The notes below the pieces were generated by a model. It was not told the DNA's origin. It did not search any database and saw nothing but the letters and a program-made list of their open reading frames with translations. This document shows, piece by piece, positions 9,376-17,240 of a stretch of 64,000 nucleotides of DNA (position 1 is its first letter; each line of letters starts with the position of its first letter). Origin of the DNA: Bacillota bacterium (GTDB lineage: Bacteria; Bacillota; Clostridia; Christensenellales; Aristaeellaceae); NCBI GenBank assembly GCA_023411375.1, contig JAEYOW010000038.1, positions 62,001 to 126,000 of the forward strand. Reading direction: 5' to 3'. Made by a program: the position numbers and the translations under genes.

Positions 9376-9800
9376 AACTCCAGCAGAGGGAAGCACCATT
9401 TGTACCCCAACCTTTTTAGATGGAGCAATGATTTGTTTACCCTGACCCTTCCCGGCAGAGCGGAGCCGGTTTTTGTGTCTGCGATAGGTAGAAACGGAGA
9501 GTGCTACGGCATTGGCGTGTATCCGGGTTACCGTGCGCTTCGTGGGCCGTCCAACCCGCTTTCCAATCAGAATTGCCGGATGTGCTATTTTGGCGACCGC
9601 GACGAGCTTTTATCGAAAGACCGGGAGGTCTTAAAGGCGCTGGCTCTGTCGGGGCAAAAACAATTGAGTTTATTTCCGCTTACTTGAAGAAGGCTAATAT
9701 CCATGGTTTTTAACCGCCTCGGATGCGGAGCTGATGATTGCCGCACCTCAAAATTATTCCATGGCTTATCAGCATTTTATATGCTGCCCGGTACAAAGCA
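9376..9800 (+). pseudogene. Decayed gene of a DUF7309/DUF6930-like family
   Basis: The first reading frame, open but without ATG, gives LYPNLFRWSNDLFTLTLPG, VSAIGRNGECYGIGVYPG and FGDRDELLSKDREVLKALAL. This is characteristic of small Clostridia proteins whose family name I give from memory (DUF7309/DUF6930-like). The continuation then lies in other frames: RGKNN, an in-frame TGA where the family has Trp, VYFR; then a shifted LKKANIHGF; then FLTASDAELMIAA and QNYSMAYQHF. At least two frameshifts, one nonsense change and a missing middle part show it is a remnant. There is no ribosome-binding site. It lies between two active transcription units and has no expected product. Confidence 0.7.
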
Positions 9801-9815
9801 AAAACAATCCTGCTG

Positions 9816-9844
9816 TTGACAGGCGCTTTATCCCGTGCTATACT
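9816..9844 (+). promoter_or_regulatory. Sigma-A promoter for the Trp T-box/trpB unit
   Basis: TTGACA (9816-9821), a 17-nt spacer and TATACT (9839-9844) form a near-consensus vegetative promoter. It would start transcription just before the T-box leader. Confidence 0.85.
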
Positions 9845-9849
9845 GCGCT

Positions 9850-10117
9850 AAACTGATGAGGGAGAGCAAGTACGGGCCGAACGTTTTGGCAAAGAGAGCC
9901 GCCGGGGGTGGGAGCGCGGCGCAGAACGCGGTTCGGAATGGGCTTCCGAGGGTTTGCCGAAGCTTGAGTAGGCGAAACGGGCTTGCTTTCCGTTACAGAA
10001 GCAGGCGTATGATGGTACGCATGAGGTGGGCGCGCAAGCGTCAAGCCGGGTGGCACCGCAGGAGTGTATAGCTCTTGTCCCTGCATTCAACAATGAATGG
10101 GGACAAGGGCTTTTTTA
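9850..10117 (+). promoter_or_regulatory. T-box leader, tryptophan-specific, with terminator/antiterminator
   Basis: The leader shows the canonical T-box sequence GGGTGGCACCGC (10048-10059), which forms the antiterminator bulge that pairs with the uncharged tRNA acceptor end. Stem I occupies about 9852-9965, with an AGAGAG-type internal element (9901-9907). On the 3' side it has a GAA-TGG specifier context (TGG at 9939-9941), which reads as tryptophan. A competing intrinsic terminator follows: CTTGTCCC (from 10074) pairs with GGGGACAAG (to 10108) before a T run at 10111-10116. Uncharged tRNA-Trp should favour read-through into trpB. The specifier assignment rests on sequence context and on the downstream gene; the full fold was not computed. 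Confidence 0.88.
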
Positions 10118-10170
10118 CAGGTTCTTTTCCCCGGACAGGCCGTGGGCCTGACAGAAAGGAGCGGTACCCA

Positions 10171-11550
10171 ATGAGCAAGGAAATCCCCTACAAAATTTAT
10201 CTGGAAGAAAACGAGATGCCGCGGCAGTGGTACAACCTGCGCGCGGATATGAAGCATAAGCCCGCGCCGTTGCTCAACCCCGCCACTCTAAAGCCTATGA
10301 CCGCCGATGATTTACGTCCGGTTTTCTGCGATGAGCTGATTGAGCAGGAGCTGGACGACAGCACCCCGTACTTCGACATTCCTGAGGAAATCAGGGATTT
10401 TTACAAAATGTACCGCCCATCGCCGCTGGTGCGCGCCTACTGTCTTGAAAAGAAGCTGGATACGCCCGCTAAAATTTATTACAAGTTCGAGGGCAATAAC
10501 ACCAGCGGCAGCCACAAGCTCAACAGCGCCATCGCCCAAGCGTATTACGCAAAAAAGCAGGGCCTGAGGGGCGTATGCACCGAGACGGGAGCGGGCCAAT
10601 GGGGCACGGCGCTTTCCATGGCGTGCGCGTATTTCGGGTTGGAGTGCAAGGTGTACATGGTCAAATGCAGCTACGAGCAAAAACCCTTCCGTCGCGAGGT
10701 TATGCGTACTTACGGCGCGAGCGTAACGCCCTCGCCCAGCATGGAAACCCAAATTGGCCAGAAAATTCTCAGGGCGCACCCAGGCACCACGGGTAGCCTT
10801 GGTTGCGCTATCAGCGAAGCGGTCGAAGCCGCCACCACGCGTGAGGGCTACCGCTATGTGCTGGGCAGCGTGCTGTCGCAGGTGCTTTTGCACCAGACCG
10901 TCATCGGCCTGGAAACCAAAGCGGCGATGGATAAGTATGGTATCAAGCCGGATATTATCATCGGCTGCGCTGGCGGCGGCAGTAACCTGGGCGGGCTCAT
11001 CAGTCCGTTTATGGGTGAAAAGATCAAGGGAGAGGCAGATTACCGGATTATCGCGGTAGAGCCTAAGAGTTGCCCCAGCTTCACGCGCGGCAGATACGCC
11101 TACGACTTCTGCGATACGGGCATGGTATGCCCGCTGGCGAAGATGTATACGCTGGGCAGCGGCTTCATCCCCTCGGCAAGCCATGCGGGCGGACTGCGCT
11201 ACCATGGCATGAGCAGTGTTCTTAGCCAGCTTTATGCCGACGGTCTGATGGAGGCGCGCGCCGTGGAGCAAACCAGCGTGTTTGCGGCCGCAGAGGAATT
11301 TGCGCGCTGCGAGGGAATTTTGCCCGCACCGGAAAGCAGCCATGCCATCCGCGCGGCAATCGACGAAGCTCTGCGCTGCAAGGAGACGGGGGAGGGCAAG
11401 ACCATCCTGTTCGGGCTGACGGGTACGGGCTACTTCGATATGGTGGCTTATGAAAAGTACCACAACGGTGAAATGAGCGACCAGGAGCCGACGGAAGCCG
11501 AGCTTCAGGCTGGCTTTGACGGTTTGCCTGACGTTTCCGCAAACATTTAA
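10171..11550 (+). CDS. trpB: TrpB-like tryptophan synthase beta subunit (TrpB2 class)
   Basis: A 459-residue PLP enzyme with the motif NNTSGSHKLNSA, the Schiff-base lysine at about residue 116, and a glycine-rich phosphate loop GCAGGGSNLGG. The length and the N-terminal extension YKIYLEENEMPRQWYNL fit the TrpB2 (trpB-related) class rather than classical TrpB. It condenses indole with L-serine to tryptophan. No trpA or other trp gene is nearby, so it may salvage free indole or work with a distant alpha subunit. The start at 10171 has AAAGGAG at 9 nt and lies after the T-box terminator, so expression should follow tRNA-Trp charging. An upstream in-frame ATG at 10075 falls inside the terminator and is rejected. 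Confidence 0.93.
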   Translation: MSKEIPYKIYLEENEMPRQWYNLRADMKHKPAPLLNPATLKPMTADDLRPVFCDELIEQELDDSTPYFDIPEEIRDFYKMYRPSPLVRAYCLEKKLDTPAKIYYKFEGNNTSGSHKLNSAIAQAYYAKKQGLRGVCTETGAGQWGTALSMACAYFGLECKVYMVKCSYEQKPFRREVMRTYGASVTPSPSMETQIGQKILRAHPGTTGSLGCAISEAVEAATTREGYRYVLGSVLSQVLLHQTVIGLETKAAMDKYGIKPDIIIGCAGGGSNLGGLISPFMGEKIKGEADYRIIAVEPKSCPSFTRGRYAYDFCDTGMVCPLAKMYTLGSGFIPSASHAGGLRYHGMSSVLSQLYADGLMEARAVEQTSVFAAAEEFARCEGILPAPESSHAIRAAIDEALRCKETGEGKTILFGLTGTGYFDMVAYEKYHNGEMSDQEPTEAELQAGFDGLPDVSANI

Positions 11551-11564
11551 CGCATTATTAGAAT

Positions 11565-11610
11565 AAAGCGGGAGCCGATTTCGCGTCAAACGCGTGTCGG
11601 CTCCCGCTTT
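11565..11610. terminator. Bidirectional terminator between trpB and the metal ATPase gene
   Basis: AAAGCGGGAGCCGA (11565-11578) pairs perfectly with TCGGCTCCCGCTTT (11597-11610) around an 18-nt loop. It lies between two convergent genes and can serve both. Confidence 0.8.
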
Positions 11611-11623
11611 ACAAAATACCGTT

Positions 11624-13468
11624 CTATTCAGCCGTGCGCAGGGCGCGCATGGCGTTGAGAATCGCCAGCACGGATACGCCCACGTCGGCAAACACAGCCA
11701 TCCACATGCTCGCAAGCCCAACAGCGACCAGCACCAACACCAGCAACTTGACTGCCAGCGCGAAAATGATGTTCTGCCGCGCGATTCGCAGCGTCTTGCG
11801 GCTGATCCGCACCGCTTTGGCCAGCTTGCGCGGGTTGTCGTCCATCAGCACCACGTCGGCGGCCTCGACCGCCGCGTCGCTGCCAAGCGCGCCCATGGCA
11901 ACGCCGATGTCGGCGCGGGTCAGCACAGGGGCGTCGTTAATCCCGTCGCCCACAAACACCAACTGACCCTTTCCGGTTTTTTCCGCAAGCAGCTGTTCCA
12001 CCTGCTCTACCTTCTGGGCGGGTAGCAGCTGAGCGTGCACCTCGTCTATGCCGAGCCTTCCGGCCACATCCCGGGCGACCGCTTCGCTGTCGCCGGTAAG
12101 CATGACCGTTTTTTTCACGCCCTCGCGTCTGAGCGCCGCGATGGCCTCAGCAGCCCCTTCCTTGACCTCGTCTGCGATGACGATATGCCCAAGGTAGTCC
12201 TGGCCGCGCGCGATGTGCACCACCGTACCGGCGTGAGGGCAAGCGGGCGGTTCGATAGCAAGGGCGTCCATCAGCTTCTGGTTGCCGGCGCTGATGGTTT
12301 GGCCGCCAAGCTTAGCGGATATGCCCTGTCCGGCAATTTCTGTGATATCGCTGAGCGCGCCAGTATCAAGTTCGCCACGGTAATGCGCGCAGATCGACCG
12401 GCTGATGGGGTGGGTGGAGCAGCTTTCCACCGTGGCGGCCACCCGCAGCAGCTCCTGCTCGGAAATCTCGTCCGGGTGGATCACTGTTACGTGAAAGGCG
12501 CCGCGCGTCAGCGTGCCCGTTTTGTCAAAAACGACGGTTTCGGCGTTGGCAAGCGCCTCCAGATAGTTGCTGCCTTTAACCAAAATACCGGCCTTGCTCG
12601 CTCCGCCGATTCCGCCAAAGAAGCTGAGCGGCACGGAAATGACCAGCGCGCACGGGCAGCTGACCACCAGGAAGCTAAGCGCGCGAATGCCCCAGTCCGA
12701 CCAGCCGCCGCCAAAAAAGATGGGCGGAATCAGGAACAGAAGCAGCGCCGCAAGGCACACGGCGGGCGTATAGACCCGGGCAAAGCGGGTGATGAAGCTT
12801 TCGGCGCGCGCCTTTTTATCGCTCGCGTTCTCCACCAGGTCAAGAATTTTAGCGACGGTTGAGTCCGTGTAGACCTTTGTGGCGCGCACGCGCAGCAGGC
12901 CCGTCTGGTTGATGCAGCCGCTGATTACCTCGTCGCCCACGGTTACGTCGCGAGGCAGGCTCTCGCCCGTCAGCGCCGACGTATTGAGCGCGGAGCTGCC
13001 CTCGACCACAATGCCGTCCAGGGGAATGCGGTCGCCGGCCTTCACGACGATTATTTCATCGACGGCGACGTCCGCGGGGTCTACGGTTACGACCCTGCCG
13101 CTTCGTTCCACATCCGCGGTTTCAGGCCGGATATCCATCAACGCGGAGATGGAGGCGCGGGATTTGCCCACGGCATAGCTCTGAAACAGCTCGCCCACCT
13201 GATAAAACAGCATGACGGCCACGGCCTCGGGGTATTCGCCAACCGCGACCGCGCCGATGGTCGCGATGGCCATCAAGAAGTTTTCATCAAAGATTTGGCC
13301 GCGGATAATGCCCGTACCGGCTTCCTTGAGCACATCCAGGCCGACGGTGAGGTAAGCGGCCAAAAACAGCGCCATACGCGCGATTTCATCGGTTACGAGA
13401 AGGCCCGCGGCAAATAGCGCCGAGCCGGTCAAAATGCGAAGCAAATCCCTTTTCTGCTTACGAGACAC
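11624..13468 (-). CDS. cadA: Heavy-metal P1B-type ATPase (CadA/ZntA type) lacking N-terminal HMA domain
   Basis: The 614-residue P-type ATPase has TGES (167-170), CPC in a membrane helix (271-273), the phosphorylated Asp in DKTGT (315-319), the P1B-specific HP dipeptide (353-354) and GDGIND near residue 500. The CPC motif fits Cd/Zn/Pb/Co export (also seen in Cu pumps), and the CadC-type regulator next door favours the former group. It has no N-terminal metal-binding HMA domain; a separate 72-residue HMA protein is encoded directly upstream. The start is GTG with AGGAGG at 8 nt. It exports metal across the membrane at the cost of ATP. The exact metal cannot be told from sequence. Confidence 0.9.
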   Translation of the reverse strand: MSRKQKRDLLRILTGSALFAAGLLVTDEIARMALFLAAYLTVGLDVLKEAGTGIIRGQIFDENFLMAIATIGAVAVGEYPEAVAVMLFYQVGELFQSYAVGKSRASISALMDIRPETADVERSGRVVTVDPADVAVDEIIVVKAGDRIPLDGIVVEGSSALNTSALTGESLPRDVTVGDEVISGCINQTGLLRVRATKVYTDSTVAKILDLVENASDKKARAESFITRFARVYTPAVCLAALLLFLIPPIFFGGGWSDWGIRALSFLVVSCPCALVISVPLSFFGGIGGASKAGILVKGSNYLEALANAETVVFDKTGTLTRGAFHVTVIHPDEISEQELLRVAATVESCSTHPISRSICAHYRGELDTGALSDITEIAGQGISAKLGGQTISAGNQKLMDALAIEPPACPHAGTVVHIARGQDYLGHIVIADEVKEGAAEAIAALRREGVKKTVMLTGDSEAVARDVAGRLGIDEVHAQLLPAQKVEQVEQLLAEKTGKGQLVFVGDGINDAPVLTRADIGVAMGALGSDAAVEAADVVLMDDNPRKLAKAVRISRKTLRIARQNIIFALAVKLLVLVLVAVGLASMWMAVFADVGVSVLAILNAMRALRTAE

Positions 13469-13512
13469 AGGGTTGTCCTCCTTGTGTGAAAATAAAGCGC
13501 CAATGACGTGCG

Positions 13513-13731
13513 TCAGACGATGAGCTTGCAGTCGGGCTCGACCTTTTTGATCACGCTTTGTACTTCTGAAAGCACACGGTCAAAAACATTGTCCGGGGCC
13601 TCCAGCGTAAGCTTCTGGGTCATAAAATTCACAGTCACGGCCTCTACGCCGTCAAGCTTCGCGACAGCCGCCTCCATCTTCGCGGCACAATTGGCACACT
13701 CCAGGTCCCTGAGCTTATAAACCCTTTTCAT
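13513..13731 (-). CDS. Stand-alone HMA-domain metal-binding protein
   Basis: The 72-residue protein begins MKRVYKLRDLECANCAAKME and has the CxxC metal site at residues 12-15 of a ferredoxin-like HMA fold. AGGAGG lies 8 nt before the ATG. It sits between the repressor gene and the ATPase gene. In most CadA pumps this domain is fused to the ATPase N-terminus; here it is a separate peptide that probably delivers metal to the pump. Longer open frames at this site begin far upstream inside the repressor gene and are not credible. Confidence 0.88.
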   Translation of the reverse strand: MKRVYKLRDLECANCAAKMEAAVAKLDGVEAVTVNFMTQKLTLEAPDNVFDRVLSEVQSVIKKVEPDCKLIV

Positions 13732-13748
13732 GATAAAACCTCCTATAA

Positions 13749-14114
13749 TTACGATTCGGTCACGTGCTCTACACCCTGATCCAGAATGGTGCGCACATGG
13801 CCGTCGGCAAGCGAATAAAAAATGGTTTTGCCATCCCTGCGGCTTTTGACGAGCTTGCTCTTTTTGAGCACGCTGAGCTGATGGGAAATGGCGCTCTGGG
13901 TCATGTTTAGCAGCGTGGCGATATCGCATACGCACATTTCGCTGCCAAACAGGCAGTAAAGAATGCGAATTCGGGTGGAATCGCCAAAAACCTTGAACAG
14001 CTCGCTTAAATCAAAGAGCACGTCCTCGTCGGGCATTTCCGCGTTTACCCTTTTGACGATGTCCTCATGCACATGCATGAAATCGCAGGCCAACTGCTCA
14101 TTATCCTGAGGCAT
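13749..14114 (-). CDS. cadC: ArsR/SmtB-family metal-sensing repressor (CadC type)
   Basis: The 121-residue winged-helix repressor carries the CadC metal site CVC (C61, C63) and an N-terminal Cys (C10). It also has the alpha-5 site residues D104, H106, H117 and E120. The DNA-recognition helix is in SAISHQLSVLKKSKLV. These sites are known to bind Cd/Pb (alpha-3N) and Zn (alpha-5) in CadC. It heads the three-gene cassette, so it probably represses its own operon until metal binds. The ATG has AAAGGAG upstream, and a palindromic operator lies between it and the promoter. Confidence 0.92.
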   Translation of the reverse strand: MPQDNEQLACDFMHVHEDIVKRVNAEMPDEDVLFDLSELFKVFGDSTRIRILYCLFGSEMCVCDIATLLNMTQSAISHQLSVLKKSKLVKSRRDGKTIFYSLADGHVRTILDQGVEHVTES

Positions 14115-14138
14115 TCAATCACTCCTTTGAACAATCAT

Positions 14139-14187
14139 ATGATCAATTGATCATGTGTATAATACGCCCAAACAGGTGGATTGTCAA
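14139..14187 (-). promoter_or_regulatory. Promoter and palindromic operator of the metal-resistance operon
   Basis: On the minus strand TTGACA (14187-14182), a 17-nt spacer and TATTAT (14164-14159) form a strong promoter. Directly downstream is the perfect 16-bp palindrome ATGATCAATTGATCAT (14139-14154), placed at the expected start site. It is the obvious candidate operator for the ArsR-family repressor. Confidence 0.85.
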
Positions 14188-14233
14188 TACTGTTCGGTAA
14201 ATAAATTTCGATAAAAACACCTCAAAAACATAA

Positions 14234-14331
14234 GTTACAATGTAACCATGTTGACATGAAGTCACAAGCAAATTAAGGTTGTGATTGGGTTTTGGCTGTG
14301 TTACAATATTTTGGAAAAGAGAGGTTGTAAC
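14234..14331 (+). promoter_or_regulatory. GTTACA/TGTAAC repeats upstream of XRE-like gene
   Basis: A 13-bp palindrome GTTACAATGTAAC lies at 14234-14246. The same half-sites recur as GTTACAA (14300-14306) and TTGTAAC (14325-14331), the last inside the ribosome-binding region of the next gene. A TTGACA at 14251-14256 lacks a good -10 partner. The repeats suggest an operator, possibly autoregulatory. Confidence 0.4.
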
Positions 14332-14333
14332 CG

Positions 14334-14786
14334 ATGAAGCATAACCATACGGCTGAAAGAAGCACTGATGATTTAATGAAACGGATTGCCGACGCCACGG
14401 AGGGTCCTATGACCGTGCTGCGGGAAACGGAACCTTTTATGACGCTTCCGCCGCTTCATGAGTATCTGAATGAGCTGATTGAAGAACGGCATGAAACGCC
14501 TCAGCGGGTTTTTGAAAAAATTGGCCTTGAGCGCACGATGGGGCACCGCATTATGGCAGGCAGCCGGCAGCCCAGCCGAAATGTGTTGATACGCCTTGCT
14601 TTTGAACTGGCGCTTACCCTTGAAGAGACGCAGAACCTGCTGCAAATCGGGGGTAAAGCTGTGCTGTACCCCCGTGTAAGAAGGGATAACCTCCTGATTT
14701 ATGCCCTGACCCATACGATGTCCATCGAGGAAATTGAAGCACAGCTACAGGCCTTGGGCGAAAAGAGCCTGTATCTTCGTTGCTGA
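14334..14786 (+). CDS. Helix-turn-helix (XRE-like) regulatory protein
   Basis: The 150-residue protein has an HTH segment LNELIEERHETPQRVFEKIGLERTMGHRIMAGSRQPSRNVLIRLAFELALTLEE, which fits the lambda-repressor-like fold common in Clostridia. C-terminally it has a short conserved LYPRVRRDNLLIYALTHTMSIEEIEAQL region. It has an AGAGG ribosome-binding site and repeated GTTACA elements upstream that could be its own binding sites. The regulon is unknown. No membrane segment or sensory domain is seen. It is monocistronic, facing away from the metal cassette. Confidence 0.75.
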   Translation: MKHNHTAERSTDDLMKRIADATEGPMTVLRETEPFMTLPPLHEYLNELIEERHETPQRVFEKIGLERTMGHRIMAGSRQPSRNVLIRLAFELALTLEETQNLLQIGGKAVLYPRVRRDNLLIYALTHTMSIEEIEAQLQALGEKSLYLRC

Positions 14787-14835
14787 AAGCGCATGCAAAT
14801 ATGGCGCAGAGTCCAAAAAAACAGACCGCCGCCGT

Positions 14836-14864
14836 TTGTCAAGCCCGTTTCTTTATGGTATGAT
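14836..14864 (+). promoter_or_regulatory. Promoter for the HAD phosphatase gene
   Basis: TTGTCA (14836-14841), a 17-nt spacer and TATGAT (14859-14864) precede the gene by about 35 nt. Confidence 0.7.
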
Positions 14865-14899
14865 AGCGCATGTTTGCAAAGGATAGGGGAGGCATGCGC

Positions 14900-15679
14900 A
14901 TGATTAAAATGGTTGCTACCGATCTTGACGGCACGTTGCTGGAACCTGACGGCACGCTGCCCGACGGCATTTTTGAAACAATTCGGGAGTTGGACGCGCT
15001 CGGCATTCGTTTTACGGCGGCAAGCGGACGCCAGCTGGGCAATCTCCGACGACTGTTTGCGCCGGTGGCGAGCCATATGGCCTTTGTCTGCGAAAACGGC
15101 GCGGTAAACGCAGTGGACGGGGAGGTAATCGGCGTTATTCCTATCCCGCGGGAGTTGGGGCTGGAGATCATTACGGATATTGAGGAGGCCGGCATGAACC
15201 TGCTGATCAGCGGCAGGCACAGCTGCTACCTTCTGGCGCAAAACCGTGCCTACGCTGATGCGATCGTCTACGGCCTGCGCAACACCGTGACCGTTGTGGA
15301 CGACCTGCGCGCCATTCCCGAGCCGTTCCTCAAAATATCAGGACAAATTGACGCAGGTGTGGAAGAACTTGCTCCCATATTTTTAAAAAAATGGGGCACA
15401 AGGCTGACGGCAACCATCTCCGGCCGCGACTGGTTTGATTTTACCATGAGCAATAAAGGCATGGGCATGGAAATGCTGATGAAGAGACTGGATTTGCAGA
15501 GGGGAGAAATCGCGGCGTTTGGCGATAATTTCAATGACGAAAGCCTGCTTGATCTGGTCGGCTTTCCCTATTTGATGGAGAAGGCGGATCACGCTCTCAG
15601 AAAACCCGGCTTTCGCCTGTGCTCAAAGGTCCTTCCTGTGCTTCGCGAAATTGTGAAAGCCAAAGGATGCTTGCTTTGA
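14900..15679 (+). CDS. Cof-type HAD-superfamily phosphatase
   Basis: A 259-residue HAD-IIB hydrolase. Motif I is DLDGTLL near residue 8, with nucleophile D8 and acid D10; the conserved Lys/cap region follows, and motif IV is GDNFND near residue 215. These enzymes dephosphorylate sugar phosphates, nucleotides or flavin precursors in the cytoplasm. The start at 14900 (MIKMVATDLDG) is preferred because AGGGGAGG is 7 nt away; the ATG at 14894 is too close to it and an ATG at 14870 is before it. The 3' end overlaps the convergent sugar isomerase gene by 83 bp, which is unusual for two complete genes. Confidence 0.88.
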   Translation: MIKMVATDLDGTLLEPDGTLPDGIFETIRELDALGIRFTAASGRQLGNLRRLFAPVASHMAFVCENGAVNAVDGEVIGVIPIPRELGLEIITDIEEAGMNLLISGRHSCYLLAQNRAYADAIVYGLRNTVTVVDDLRAIPEPFLKISGQIDAGVEELAPIFLKKWGTRLTATISGRDWFDFTMSNKGMGMEMLMKRLDLQRGEIAAFGDNFNDESLLDLVGFPYLMEKADHALRKPGFRLCSKVLPVLREIVKAKGCLL

Positions 15680-16421
15680 GCGCGCCGATGGTTTTGGTTT
15701 CCAGCACAACCCGGGCTCCCGTGCGCCGGGCGAGCGCGAGCCTGGCCGGCAAATCGACTTGCCCCGTGCCAAGCGGCAGGTGATTGCTTTTGCCGCTTGC
15801 GTCGTGAAGATGGATATGCCGCAGCTTACCTTCATGCCGCCCGTAGAACGGAAGATCGATGTCACCGACCGCATGGCTGTGCCCAACATCCAGCGTGAGG
15901 GCAAAAACCGGACTTTGAAGCAGCCGCTCGACGGCTGTTTTTTCGTGCGCGGCAAACCCGTCGGTGTTTTCAACCGCCACCAGAAGCGGTCCGCCGCCAA
16001 TCACGCCTTCGCAAAGGCGAATAAGCGATAGGATACCCTGCGTATATTCTCGCTCGTATTGCGCGAAAAGGTACGTCCTCCGGTCCGGCAGCGTAATGTA
16101 GATGCCCTTGTGAAGGTGCATGTTGATGATGGGCGCGCCGATGGCAAGCCCAAGCCGGACGCAATCGCGCACCGTTTGGAGGTACGCCCCGCTTACGAGC
16201 GGGTTAAAGTCGCATACGTTCAGGTTCTCATCCAGATGGATGGTGAAGTATACGCCGTATTTGCGCTTGAGGGCATTGAGGCGGCCGGCGCTCATATGCC
16301 CAAGGCCGCACTGCGGAAAGTTCAGGTTGAGTTCCACAAACGATAGCCCAAGCTCCCGGCATAGCGCGGCCGCATCCTCAATTGTTTGCGTTTCCAAAAG
16401 AAACGGCATGCCAAAATCCAT
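15597..16421 (-). CDS. Sugar phosphate isomerase/epimerase (AP endonuclease 2 fold)
   Basis: The 274-residue TIM-barrel protein has motifs of the xylose isomerase-like family: FVELNLNFP, INMHLHKG, VAVENTDG, LTLDVGHSH and HIHLHDASG. The E, D and H residues in these form the usual divalent metal site. It probably isomerises or epimerises a sugar or sugar acid, or acts on a related polyol; the substrate is unknown. The ATG at 16421 lies 11 nt after the stop of the flavin reductase gene, so the two are likely co-transcribed. The track-like longer frame (to 16613) has no support. Its C-terminal 27 codons overlap the opposite-strand HAD gene. Confidence 0.85.
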   Translation of the reverse strand: MDFGMPFLLETQTIEDAAALCRELGLSFVELNLNFPQCGLGHMSAGRLNALKRKYGVYFTIHLDENLNVCDFNPLVSGAYLQTVRDCVRLGLAIGAPIINMHLHKGIYITLPDRRTYLFAQYEREYTQGILSLIRLCEGVIGGGPLLVAVENTDGFAAHEKTAVERLLQSPVFALTLDVGHSHAVGDIDLPFYGRHEGKLRHIHLHDASGKSNHLPLGTGQVDLPARLALARRTGARVVLETKTIGALKASILWLSQFREAQEGPLSTGESRVF

Positions 16422-16432
16422 AGCACCCGGCC

Positions 16433-17053
16433 TCAACGGATGAAATTGGTGCGGACAACCGGTTCGCGGGGCGGCGGCTCTATGCCGTTTTGCTTGCCGG
16501 CCGCAATGCATTGAAGCAGCCAGGCCATATTGCGCGCAAGCGTGCGCATGGTCTGCAAGCCTTCTTCGTCCCGCATTACGTCCTCCGGGCGGGAGCCGTG
16601 CACCTGGTTCCAATACTGCGAGGAGACGACAGGCATGCAGTTGATGGTAAAGTATCGGTTCAAATCGTCGAAGGTGGTCACGCAGCCGCCGCGCCTGGCG
16701 CTTACCACAGCGGCGGCCGGTTTGTTCGCAAGTCCCTTGCCCGCGCTGTAAAAAAGTCGGTCGAGAAAAGATTTCATTTGTCCGGACAGGCCGGCATAGT
16801 ACACAGGCGAACCGAAGATGAAACCGTCCGCCGCTTTCAGCCGGGCGGCAAGGGCGTTTACGGCGTCGTCAAACACGCATTCGCCAGCCTTTGCGCAATG
16901 TCCACAGGCGGTACAACCCCGGATAGGCTCCTTGCCGATATGGACGATTTCAGCGTCAATCCCCTGCTTTCCCAGCTCCTGAACAACTTCGTTAAGAGCA
17001 GTATAGGTACAGCCGCGCTCGTGGGGGCTACCGTTTACCAGCATGACTTTCAT
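16433..17053 (-). CDS. NAD(P)H-dependent FMN reductase / flavodoxin-fold protein
   Basis: The 206-residue flavodoxin-fold protein begins MKVMLVNGSPHERGCTY, a phosphate-binding loop for FMN. It has the cysteine cluster CTACGHCAKAGEC (about residues 47-59) and the FMN loop GSPVYYAGLSGQMKSFLDR. Such proteins reduce flavins, quinones or metals in the cytosol; the cysteine cluster is common in the clostridial subgroup. GGGAGG precedes the ATG. It is the first gene of a two-gene operon with the sugar isomerase, but no functional link is evident. Confidence 0.9.
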   Translation of the reverse strand: MKVMLVNGSPHERGCTYTALNEVVQELGKQGIDAEIVHIGKEPIRGCTACGHCAKAGECVFDDAVNALAARLKAADGFIFGSPVYYAGLSGQMKSFLDRLFYSAGKGLANKPAAAVVSARRGGCVTTFDDLNRYFTINCMPVVSSQYWNQVHGSRPEDVMRDEEGLQTMRTLARNMAWLLQCIAAGKQNGIEPPPREPVVRTNFIR

Positions 17054-17086
17054 GGCTTAATCCCTCCCGCATATGATCTTATGCCG

Positions 17087-17191
17087 AGTATAGCAGAAAA
17101 AGGCGCGAATGCAAATAGGGATACGAACGCGGAAAATTGTTCGTACAAATTGTGCTGTTTCTATTGATTTTTCATTATTATATGCTACAAT
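17087..17191. promoter_or_regulatory. Divergent promoters and inverted repeat between flavin reductase and isomerase genes
   Basis: On the minus strand TTGCAT (17114-17109), a 16-nt spacer and TATACT (17092-17087) serve the reductase gene. On the plus strand TTGATT (17164-17169), 16 nt and TACAAT (17186-17191) serve the fucose-isomerase-like gene. Between them is TACGAAC-N10-GTTCGTA (17122-17145), a 7-bp-arm repeat that could bind a shared regulator. Confidence 0.65.
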
Positions 17192-17240
17192 GGCAAAAGA
17201 AAAGACCCGTTATTCCATATACTGGTGAGGAGGTTTTTAA

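Noticed and set aside
9835..10093. Three short frames across the T-box leader
   Set aside because: All lie inside the structured leader RNA and have no translation signals.
10312..11721. 469-codon minus-strand frame across trpB
   Set aside because: Shadow of trpB and of the terminator; composition is not protein-like and the TrpB motifs are on the other strand.
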